The position numbers and the translations under genes are program-made. A DNA stretch of 21,080 bases, taken from positions 1-21,080 of the forward strand of contig JASLDB010000007.1 of the NCBI GenBank assembly GCA_030151665.1, in the 5' to 3' direction. Below, piece by piece: positions 6,499-13,166 of this stretch. The stretch is from Neisseriaceae bacterium. Lineage in GTDB: Bacteria; Pseudomonadota; Gammaproteobacteria; Burkholderiales; Neisseriaceae. Each line of letters begins with the position of its first letter. The stretch's first letter is position 1. Below the pieces are notes generated by a model that worked only from the letters and a program-made list of their open reading frames with translations, did no database searches and was not told the origin of the DNA.

Positions 6499-7544
6499 AT
6501 TTGGACATTCATGCTATTCGTCCATATTTATTGTTGGAATGTATTTCTGGCAGTAAAGCGTATGGTCTTGATACCGAAACATCGGACACCGATTTAAAAG
6601 GGGTGTTTTACTTACCCAAAGCCATGTGGCTGCGCGGCGAATATGTGGCGCAAGTGAGCAATGATACCAATGATGAAGTGTATTATGAATTGGGTCGATT
6701 CATTGAGTTGCTGTGTGAGTCCAATCCCAGCATGTTGGAATTGCTGCACGCACCGTCAGAAACCATTTTGTATCGCCATGCCATAATGGACCAATTGAAA
6801 AATGACTGGTTTGTGAGTCAGGCGTGTCAAGAGCGGTTTGCAGGCTATGCCATGGGGCAATTGAAAAAAGCGATAGGCTTGAATAAAAAAGCCTTGAATC
6901 CGATGAGCCATGAGAAAAAAAGCTTGTGGTCGTTTTGCTATGTGTTAATGGATGGCCAGAGTATGGCATTGCCAGATTGGTTGGCAAAAAATCAATATGC
7001 CAAAGAAAATATTGGTTTAAGTAAGGTGGCACATGCGCGTGATATTTATGCCATGTACCATGGTGAAAATATGGGGTTTTTGGGCATCGAAAATGGTTCC
7101 AATGCCAAAGAGTTAACCACCAGTAGCATTCCCAAGGGAATGCCTTGTGTGGGTTATTTGAGCATGAATCTCGATGGCTTTAGCAGCTATTGCAAAGAGT
7201 ATCAGTCATATTGGCAATGGATGAAAGAGCGCAACAGCAGTCGCTATGCCAGTAATCAAACTGGCTATGATTGTAAAAACATGATGCACACTTTTCGGTT
7301 ATTGCAATCAGCATTGCATATTGGCAAAACAGGGCAGGTACAAGTGCGAAGTGAGGCGCGCGAAGCATTATTGGCCATTAAATCTGGGCAATATGCGTAT
7401 GATGAACTAATGAGTCAAGCACAAGATTTGATGCAACAAGTGGCTTTGGCATTTGAAAACAGTGTTTTACCACAGGATATTGAGCGAGAAACTGCTAAAA
7501 ATGCTTTGGCAGACATGAGATCTATTTTGTATAACATGGGGTAA
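6495..7544 (+). CDS. RlaP-like nucleotidyltransferase, copy 2
   Basis: This is 349 residues, longer than and strongly diverged from the preceding copy. Gly19-Ser20 (SGSKAYG) and Asp31/Asp33 (SDTD) form the nucleotidyltransferase signature. The third acidic residue is probably Glu65 (YYELGRF), in place of the Asp of copy 1, followed by the conserved SNPSMLELLHAP. The long helical C-terminus contains NGSNAKELTTSSIPKG and a histidine/arginine-bearing stretch, CKNMMHTFRLL, which could bind the second substrate. ATG 6495 overlaps the TGA of copy 1, so the two are probably translationally coupled and may work as a pair. The family assignment is good, but the function is unknown. Confidence 0.75.
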   Translation: MNLDIHAIRPYLLLECISGSKAYGLDTETSDTDLKGVFYLPKAMWLRGEYVAQVSNDTNDEVYYELGRFIELLCESNPSMLELLHAPSETILYRHAIMDQLKNDWFVSQACQERFAGYAMGQLKKAIGLNKKALNPMSHEKKSLWSFCYVLMDGQSMALPDWLAKNQYAKENIGLSKVAHARDIYAMYHGENMGFLGIENGSNAKELTTSSIPKGMPCVGYLSMNLDGFSSYCKEYQSYWQWMKERNSSRYASNQTGYDCKNMMHTFRLLQSALHIGKTGQVQVRSEAREALLAIKSGQYAYDELMSQAQDLMQQVALAFENSVLPQDIERETAKNALADMRSILYNMG

Positions 7545-7584
7545 AACCATGCCTATTGTAAATACAATACAAACTGATGCAATG

Positions 7585-7619
7585 AAGCCACTAGCATGTT
7601 GTTAGTGGCTTGTTTTTTA
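7585..7619 (+). terminator. Intrinsic terminator of the nucleotidyltransferase pair
   Basis: A 9-bp perfect stem (AAGCCACTA, 7585-7593; TAGTGGCTT, 7603-7611) with a 9-base loop is followed by GTTTTTTA. It lies about 40 bp after the stop of the second nucleotidyltransferase gene. On the opposite strand no T-run follows, so it acts on plus-strand transcripts only. The 125 bp between it and the next gene (7620-7745) hold nothing I can identify. Confidence 0.85.
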
Positions 7620-7745
7620 TGGTTCAAAAGGGTGTATTGGCTTTTGATGCAATAGGGCACTGTTAGGCAGTTTATGAGTACTCAGCTAGATTGTAGAACC
7701 ATCATGTTGGCGGGACATTTGAGTCAAGTACGCATCAAGCCAGGT

Positions 7746-8492
7746 TTATTTTGTTAGCTTAAGAATCAGTTCAGGTGCTAATTTTTCTCGAACAGAATAA
7801 AGCGAAGGCATTAAATTTTTTGGATGTTTGTCACTGACATTCATAATATTTTGTGCATAAAGAAGGTCGATGACCTCTTCAGCAATAAGGTTATTAATTT
7901 CATTACTGATTTCATCTAACCCACCTGGGCTTTTATCATTAATGAATTTTTTCTTCACATTGCTTTTGCTGCTGCCGTATCGACTGGTCTCAAAACGTTT
8001 GGTGAGAATATTGCCAATGGAAAAGGTTGGTTTATAAAGTCTTGTTTCTTGTGTATACACTGTTGAGTAAATGCCATCGACACGGTCATAGAGTGATTGG
8101 GATTGTGTATCTATTAGTCTTTGATAAGTTTCCATATTGTTGCGGCAAGCTTGGGTAAAGTTTTTATGCGTTTTCTCATCAGCCCCCATTCCAACATCAA
8201 TCATGATGGTGTAGAAATCTTGTTTGATATAGGTGCTGTCTTCAGGGGTAATGTCCCAATAAATATCTTTTTTGGTTTTACCTTGTTTTTTGAGAAGATA
8301 AGCTTTGGATACTGCATTGCCTATTTCACTGCAGCTGATTGATGGTGCCAATTCTCTAAAAAAACTCACAGAAAATGCTGGTATTTCATCTTCTGCTTTT
8401 TCAGCAGCAGAAGTATAAGCTGTATAGCTTATCAATATGGTGGATAAAATGATTGTAGACAGTTTTCTTTGAATGGGTTTTGCTTTTTGCAT
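7746..8492 (-). CDS. Exported protein of unknown function
   Basis: This encodes 248 residues in no family I recognise. A signal peptide with a long basic n-region (MQKAKPIQRK), a hydrophobic core and an SAA site near residue 30 predicts Sec export. The mature part has two cysteines (SISCSEIG and QACRNN) that could form one disulfide, is rich in lysine and polar residues, and looks mostly helical. AAGGA lies 6 bases before the ATG. It is the last of three co-oriented genes for exported proteins. An extended -10 just upstream suggests it can be transcribed on its own. Confidence 0.65.
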   Translation of the reverse strand: MQKAKPIQRKLSTIILSTILISYTAYTSAAEKAEDEIPAFSVSFFRELAPSISCSEIGNAVSKAYLLKKQGKTKKDIYWDITPEDSTYIKQDFYTIMIDVGMGADEKTHKNFTQACRNNMETYQRLIDTQSQSLYDRVDGIYSTVYTQETRLYKPTFSIGNILTKRFETSRYGSSKSNVKKKFINDKSPGGLDEISNEINNLIAEEVIDLLYAQNIMNVSDKHPKNLMPSLYSVREKLAPELILKLTK

Positions 8493-8504
8493 AATAATCC
8501 TTCA

Positions 8505-8520
8505 AGTCTTAATAATACCA
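8505..8520 (-). promoter_or_regulatory. Possible extended -10 promoter for the exported protein
   Basis: On the minus strand TGGTATTAT (8520-8512) matches the extended -10 form TGnTATAAT at all but one base. Transcription would start near 8505, giving a leader of about 13 nt that contains the AAGGA ribosome site. A -35 is weak (TTGCTA with a 19-bp spacer). Confidence 0.3.
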
Positions 8521-8563
8521 GTAATGAGTATTTTGATAGCAATGAAAACGAGATGAGGTGTGT

Positions 8564-8998
8564 TTATTGAAATCTCGACGTGCATGCACTAACGACGACT
8601 TCACATGTACCTTTTTCATTGGTGCGATGCCTTGATACCCGTTTATCTTCTTTGGTTTTACCAAAGCCGATTCTCTCAATTTGTCGATAACAATCATTGA
8701 TCGCATAAGATTTTAGATCATAGTAATTGCCACCATAGGTTTCTCGTATGAAATTGTGGGATCTAGAATACGTTAGCATGCCACAAGTGTTTTGAAATTC
8801 AAATACATGGCAACCTGGGCAGTCTTTTTTGACCGCATTTGTTGCACGATTGGCAACTGGATAATCAACACCACTGGATGTCTGCCCTGTTTTTTTATCA
8901 AAGCCAATAGCACCGTAACAATTAGGAAGCCAACAATCCGCAGCATAACTGATGGGAGCAGCAACAAGAATAATCATGCATATTAATATTTTTTTCAT
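8564..8998 (-). CDS. DUF4189-type exported cysteine-rich protein, paralogue 1
   Basis: This encodes 144 residues. A signal peptide (MKKILICMIILVAAPISYA) precedes a mature domain with eight cysteines. The pattern CYGAIGFDKKTGQ, then A..A...C, then F.NTCG...YS resembles the DUF4189 domain, whose members are small secreted proteins of unknown role. A longer frame begins at GTG 9013, but ATG 8998 gives a canonical signal peptide and the same length as the neighbouring paralogue, so I chose it. All cysteines align with those of paralogue 2, which predicts four disulfides made in the periplasm. Confidence 0.7.
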   Translation of the reverse strand: MKKILICMIILVAAPISYAADCWLPNCYGAIGFDKKTGQTSSGVDYPVANRATNAVKKDCPGCHVFEFQNTCGMLTYSRSHNFIRETYGGNYYDLKSYAINDCYRQIERIGFGKTKEDKRVSRHRTNEKGTCEVVVSACTSRFQ

Positions 8999-9099
8999 CG
9001 GTTTCTGTCTCACAATGGGGATGAATCAATAACAAATTTGATAAATTAACAAAAATATCAAATAACCATTTTAATGAAAATCAAAGTAATCAATCATCA

Positions 9100-9534
9100 T
9101 TAAATAGGGCGTTTGGTGCAGGCTTTAACAGCGATATGGCATTCACCTCGTTCGCCATGTTGTCGGTAAGAGCGTCTTTTGTCTGTGCTTATTTTTGAGT
9201 AGCCGATGTCATTAATTTTTTGACGACAGGTTGCTAAAGCATCTTCTTGTACCATGTCTTCATACCAAGCCGTTTCATAAACTAAAATATTGTGTGTGTT
9301 CGAATAAGCAATAGCCGCACAGGTTTCTTTAAAGGGCACAATTTCACATGAAGGGCATTCCTTTTTGGCAGCCGTGTTTGCTGCATGAATATTGGAATAA
9401 TTTACTTTGCTAGCTGTTTTTCCAGTGTTTTTATCAAATCCAATAATGCCATAGCAATTGGGTAGCTCACATTGAGCATGGGCAAGTTGGCTAAGAAAAA
9501 AGGGCAGGGTTATCAATACTAAAATTTTTTTCAT
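9100..9534 (-). CDS. DUF4189-type exported cysteine-rich protein, paralogue 2
   Basis: This encodes 144 residues, the same length as paralogue 1. A signal peptide (MKKILVLITLPFFLSQLAHA) is followed by C.LPNCYG.IGFDK.TGKTAS, then A..AAKKECPSC, ETCAAIAYS, CRQKINDIGY and a closing GEC....KACTKR. The spacing of all eight cysteines parallels that of paralogue 1, while the surfaces have diverged. The pair is an obvious tandem duplication. It is the first of the three minus-strand genes for exported proteins, and 101 bp separate it from paralogue 1. The function is unknown; envelope or secreted roles are possible. Confidence 0.7.
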   Translation of the reverse strand: MKKILVLITLPFFLSQLAHAQCELPNCYGIIGFDKNTGKTASKVNYSNIHAANTAAKKECPSCEIVPFKETCAAIAYSNTHNILVYETAWYEDMVQEDALATCRQKINDIGYSKISTDKRRSYRQHGERGECHIAVKACTKRPI

Positions 9535-9666
9535 GTTGAATTCAATGCCATTTATTGGGTGAAAATATTAAAACAGAATAGATTAAATTAATTTTATCAA
9601 AGATAGACATGTTTGGTCATCATGGATTCACCATTGATCACTAAGTGAGCCATTGTTGAATAGAAA

Positions 9667-9688
9667 AATCCCGTCCATGGACGGGATT
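9667..9688 (-). terminator. Intrinsic terminator of the DUF805 gene
   Basis: A perfect 22-bp palindrome (AATCCCGTCC facing GGACGGGATT) lies five bases after the stop codon of the minus-strand gene. On that strand it is followed by a T-run (TTTTTCTA). Confidence 0.85.
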
Positions 9689-9693
9689 GATAT

Positions 9694-10701
9694 TTATCGC
9701 ATCTTATCAATGGTATTTTCTTTGTAAAGTTCAAACAATTCTTCAGATTGCATTGGGTTGCTGTTGTACATAGCAATCTGGAGAACCAGTATTATGATGA
9801 TAAAGATTAGTCCTGCATAGCTACCTTGTCTTGGTGGGGCACCATATTCATTGGCTTCTTGGCTGCCTGGCATGAACCATAAATACAGTGAGAAGATAAC
9901 CCAAAATGCAATATATAAGAGAGGGTGCAATAGCTGCAATACAATGCCTATTAATATTGAAAAGAGCGCCCACCAACCCGTTTGGTTGCAATCGTGTAAA
10001 CGAAGAATCATGATTTTAATATAAAAAAACATGGACAAAATACCAGCTATTGCCAATAGTACCGCCGTTAAAATGGGTGATACCACTGCAAACATGAAAA
10101 TGATGATAGTCGCGGGGATGCAGGAAAGAACGAAAATAATAGAGGCATTAAGGTAGTTTAAACGACCATAACGGCCGTTAACACTGAATGAAAAGAGACT
10201 AGGAGGCTCAACGATTTCGTTACGAGATTGCCTCTCATAATAGTTGCTATTGGGGGTGGTATAGGCATTGTTGTCTCGGTAGGTATGGTGATTGCTTTGT
10301 GTGGTTTTGCCACCATAAAACGCATCATCCATATTGATGCCAGCGGTTGTTGGTTTTTGCTGTGATTCTTCTAGTTTTAAACCATGAATAGAGGGGCTTT
10401 TGTAGCCAGCTTGTGCGCCTTGCGAATTGGGTGAGCTGTTATCACCTTGAATACTCAGTTCAGAAACAATGCTTTCTTCCTCAATGGCGATTTGTAGGCC
10501 AATGGTTTGTAACTTTTGCTTTAATTTATTGGCATCTTCAAATGAAATGTTTTTTTTCAACGGGATGCGTTTACCCGAAAAGAAAGTTGCCATTTCTTGT
10601 TCAGATAATTTCAATAAATGCTGTGTTTGATTGCTGACTTGGTGAATATCAAAGCCAGATAATAAACTCCCAGTAAAAACGATACGGTATTTTGCTAGCA
10701 T
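9694..10701 (-). CDS. DUF805 inner-membrane protein with extra N-terminal domain
   Basis: This 335-residue protein has three parts. Residues 1-75 form a soluble alpha/beta domain (YRIVFTGSLLSGFD, an FSGK.IPLKKN motif, and an amphipathic helix). Residues 76-165 are a polar Ser/Asn/Gln-rich linker. Residues 168-292 form a DUF805 membrane domain with its hallmarks GRYGRLNY, RLHDCNQTGWW and PGSQEANEYG. A final transmembrane helix spans 296-312. Typical DUF805 proteins consist of the membrane domain alone at about 120 residues, so this is a fused form. AGGGGGC precedes the ATG. The function is unknown. It stands alone between a terminator and a long intergenic region. Confidence 0.75.
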   Translation of the reverse strand: MLAKYRIVFTGSLLSGFDIHQVSNQTQHLLKLSEQEMATFFSGKRIPLKKNISFEDANKLKQKLQTIGLQIAIEEESIVSELSIQGDNSSPNSQGAQAGYKSPSIHGLKLEESQQKPTTAGINMDDAFYGGKTTQSNHHTYRDNNAYTTPNSNYYERQSRNEIVEPPSLFSFSVNGRYGRLNYLNASIIFVLSCIPATIIIFMFAVVSPILTAVLLAIAGILSMFFYIKIMILRLHDCNQTGWWALFSILIGIVLQLLHPLLYIAFWVIFSLYLWFMPGSQEANEYGAPPRQGSYAGLIFIIIILVLQIAMYNSNPMQSEELFELYKENTIDKMR

Positions 10702-11045
10702 TTAGCCCCCTGCCGGATTATTTATGATTTTGTCATTATTGGCTATGTTAGCATGTTTCATGCGTAATGGCTTGTTTAGACAATAATATTGATTGGAATG
10801 TGTTATTTTTTGTGCATTATTCTAACACAGGCTGGTATTAATTTTATTGGGGTCTGATTTTTGTACTGGATTAGCCATTTTTGGGGTGTTTTGTGTTGTA
10901 TTTTGATTGGTTTATGGATGATGATGCGTCATGTTTTTTAAGTTTGGGATGCAAAGAGGCAGAAATAATGCACAATGATTAATATAAGTTCCACTGCTTA
11001 AATATGATATGGTAATATTTTGGTTCGTATTTTGTTGGTTTTTGA
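10702..11045. other. Intergenic region between divergent genes
   Basis: About 340 bp of AT-rich, T-strand-biased sequence lies between the start of the DUF805 gene and the operator region of the next operon. I found no gene, no good terminator and no convincing minus-strand promoter. A weak inverted pair, TGTGTTA and TAACACA, spans about 10799-10830 and is not followed by a T-run. It may hold regulatory sites that I cannot name. Confidence 0.5.
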
Positions 11046-11079
11046 AAACATTATTTATCACATGTAATAAATAATGTTT
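11046..11079. promoter_or_regulatory. 34-bp near-perfect palindrome, likely operator
   Basis: The arms 11046-11062 and 11063-11079 match at 16 of 17 pairs; the only mismatch is C11059/A11066. The dyad is centred on ACATGT. Its right edge runs into the -35 of the operon promoter (11078-11083). The core ACATGTAATA (11060-11069) recurs exactly at 11081-11090, 21 bp or two helical turns downstream, overlapping the -35. A dimeric regulator bound here would control the promoter. The identity of the regulator is unknown, and the first gene of the operon is a candidate. Confidence 0.7.
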
Positions 11080-11106
11080 GACATGTAATATCTTTATTAT
11101 GATAAT
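11078..11106 (+). promoter_or_regulatory. Strong sigma-70 promoter of the yjfI-pspA-flotillin-ATPase operon
   Basis: A perfect -35, TTGACA (11078-11083), a 17-bp spacer and a -10 of GATAAT (11101-11106, five of six) make this the best sigma-70 promoter in the window. The predicted start of transcription, about 7 nt after the -10, falls on the ATG at 11113. Confidence 0.8.
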
Positions 11107-11112
11107 GTTCTT

Positions 11113-11733
11113 ATGAAAAAAAGTTCTGCACATTACCAGCGGCTGTATCGAGAGCGTTTGCGTGAACAAGGTTTAATCAAAAAAGAAATTTGGATTTTGC
11201 CTGAATACACCGCAATGCTTAATCAGATAGAGCAACAATTTCGCCAAGTCGATAACCTTGTTTTGACGCAAAGTCAGGAGATGATGAGTATGGAGCAAAC
11301 CCCATTTTGGCAAGTGAGTACGTTATTTAGCCAGTTGAAAGAAGCGTGCCAAGCGCAGCAACTTCATGTCGATGTACAGTTGCTTGAGGGGACTGAGCCG
11401 ATTATTCATGTGGTGATGCATGATTTTGGTGATTTGCCATTGTTTATTGCGGTGGCGGGTGAGCAAATTATTGTCGAAGGCACTTTGTGGCCGGAAACCG
11501 CTGTTAAAGATGTGGCTGGTTTTAATGATTTGGTTTTGCGGACACATCAATTGTTTCCTTTGTCGAATATTGGTATTCACAGTTCAGAGGGTATGCCTAG
11601 TTATTACGTGATGTATGGTTCTCTGAATTGCCAGTCGCGCATTAGCAGTGTGATTACAGAAATATTGGTATTGGCAGACAATATTATTAAAGCGACAGAG
11701 GCTTACGAAGCGCATTTGTTTGCGGATGTTTAG
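11113..11733 (+). CDS. yjfI: YjfI-like DUF2170 protein with N-terminal extension
   Basis: This encodes 206 residues. Residues from about 70 to the end match DUF2170 (WQVSTLFSQL, the GDLPLFIAVAGEQIIVE core, FNDLVLRTHQLFPLSNIGI, YYVMYGSL and a final EAYEAHL helix). E. coli YjfI is essentially that domain alone, so the first 70 residues are an addition. They begin with YQRLYRERLREQGLIKKEIW, where a basic helix is followed by KEIWILPE and another helix, resembling the strand-helix-helix of ribbon-helix-helix DNA-binding proteins. An autoregulatory role is therefore possible but unproven. No ribosome site precedes the ATG, and the promoter places transcription start on it, suggesting a leaderless mRNA. 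It is the first gene of the five-gene operon. Confidence 0.75.
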   Translation: MKKSSAHYQRLYRERLREQGLIKKEIWILPEYTAMLNQIEQQFRQVDNLVLTQSQEMMSMEQTPFWQVSTLFSQLKEACQAQQLHVDVQLLEGTEPIIHVVMHDFGDLPLFIAVAGEQIIVEGTLWPETAVKDVAGFNDLVLRTHQLFPLSNIGIHSSEGMPSYYVMYGSLNCQSRISSVITEILVLADNIIKATEAYEAHLFADV

Positions 11734-11755
11734 CCGATTCATAAGGAGTGACAAA

Positions 11756-12466
11756 ATGAGTATATGGAGCAAAATGATTACCGCCTTGCGTGGTGGTGCA
11801 CATGAAATGGGTGAAAATATTATTGACGGCCAAGCTTTGCGTATTTTGGATCAAGAAATTCGTGATGCAGACGCTCAACTTCGTCAGTCAAAAGCGGCTT
11901 TGGCAGATATTATGGCCAAGCAAAAATTAGCCAAAAATGAAGTCAAGCTGCACGGTGACAAAATTGCGGAATATGAGCAATATGCTGTTCAAGCTTTAGA
12001 AACTGATAATGAAGCTTTGGCTTTGGAAGTGGCAGAAAAAATTGCGAAACTAGAAGTATTGCACACGGAAGCCACAGAGCAAATGACAGCTTACACCAAC
12101 AGTGTTAATCAGTTGCAAAAATCGGTATTGGATGTTGAGAGCCATATTAAGCGGCTCAAACAGCAAGCTGATACGGTGCGGGCAACCGACAGTGTTCAAA
12201 AAGCACAAATGGCTGTCTCCAAAAGTTTTGATGGTTCACAAGCCAAAGTGCATACCGCTTTAGAATCGTTGGAAAAAATTAAAAAGCAACAAGCGCAGCA
12301 AGCTGCTAAATTTGAAGCCCAACAAGAATTGCATCAAATGGGTGCTGATGACGATGCTTTGAATCATAAGTTACAAGCAGCGGGCATTGTGCCAGCAAAA
12401 TCCAGTGCAGACAGTGTTTTATTGCGCTTAAAAGCGAAACAGAAAAATACAGATACTGCTAATTAA
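11756..12466 (+). CDS. yjfJ: PspA/IM30 family protein (YjfJ type)
   Basis: This 236-residue, almost entirely helical protein belongs to the PspA/Vipp1/IM30 family, which shares its fold with ESCRT-III and forms membrane-bound polymers. Residues 1-20 (MSIWSKMITALRGGAHEMGE) form the amphipathic membrane-binding helix. A long coiled coil (about 30-150) and further helices follow, with a GADDDALNHKLQAAGI tail. The length fits E. coli YjfJ. AAGGAG lies about nine bases before ATG 11756, so the in-frame ATG at 11720, inside the previous gene, was rejected. It follows yjfI by 22 bp. Family members maintain membrane integrity under stress. Confidence 0.85.
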   Translation: MSIWSKMITALRGGAHEMGENIIDGQALRILDQEIRDADAQLRQSKAALADIMAKQKLAKNEVKLHGDKIAEYEQYAVQALETDNEALALEVAEKIAKLEVLHTEATEQMTAYTNSVNQLQKSVLDVESHIKRLKQQADTVRATDSVQKAQMAVSKSFDGSQAKVHTALESLEKIKKQQAQQAAKFEAQQELHQMGADDDALNHKLQAAGIVPAKSSADSVLLRLKAKQKNTDTAN

Positions 12467-12493
12467 TCCATCACCATGAAAGGAGGCAGCGCT

Positions 12494-13123
12494 ATGTTTA
12501 TGGATATTGCGTTGTCGTTTCCAACTGTTATTTTTTCTGTCTTTTTTGCGGTATCCACTGCTTTGTGGTTGGTCAGTATTATTGGATTATTGGACATTGA
12601 AGCCAATTCTGTGGATATGGAAATGGGTGATGTGTCTGCGACAGGGCAGATGATGGGTGTATTGTCTCGTTTGGGTCTGAGTGGTGTACCCATCACCATT
12701 GTCTTGAGTTTATTGTCCATGATTGGTTGGACAGTGAGCTTTACCTTGCAGTATTTTGCCATGGGCTTGGTTGGCAGTGGTGTTTTGATGTATGTCCTGG
12801 GTGCGGTCATTTTTGTGGTGACATTTTGGCTGTCGATTAAATTGACAGCTTTATTTTGCAAACCTTTGCGGGTATCTCTGGCCAGTCACAGTGCGATTAA
12901 TAAAGCACAACTAATCGGTCAAATGGTGGTGGTGCGTAGCATGAGTGTGACAGCGACTTTTGGGGAGGCTGTTTTTAGCGCTGATGGCGTTACCATGAAC
13001 TTGAGAATCAGAGACAGTGAACAAAAAGGTTTTACCGCAGGGGATCAGGTGGTTTTACTGAAGTACGATAGCACAGCGGATGCTTTTGCTGTCATTAGCA
13101 CAGAAGAATTTAACGGTTTTTAG
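12494..13123 (+). CDS. yqiJ: YqiJ-like membrane protein with OB-fold domain
   Basis: This encodes 209 residues: a membrane segment at about 8-33, an acidic linker, two more membrane segments at about 62-85 and 92-119, then a beta-rich C-terminal domain (138-209) with IGQMVVVRS, MNLRIRDS and AGDQVVLLKYD, as in NfeD/YqiJ OB-folds. YqiJ-like proteins are encoded next to flotillins and are thought to be their membrane partners. A strong ribosome site, AAAGGAGG (12479-12486), lies 7 bases before ATG 12494. The in-frame ATG at 12476 precedes that site and is rejected. It lies 27 bp after the pspA-like gene and 43 bp before the flotillin gene. Confidence 0.75.
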   Translation: MFMDIALSFPTVIFSVFFAVSTALWLVSIIGLLDIEANSVDMEMGDVSATGQMMGVLSRLGLSGVPITIVLSLLSMIGWTVSFTLQYFAMGLVGSGVLMYVLGAVIFVVTFWLSIKLTALFCKPLRVSLASHSAINKAQLIGQMVVVRSMSVTATFGEAVFSADGVTMNLRIRDSEQKGFTAGDQVVLLKYDSTADAFAVISTEEFNGF

Positions 13124-13166
13124 TTTACATTGCACGCTAACTCATTAATACAAAGGAAAGAACAAC

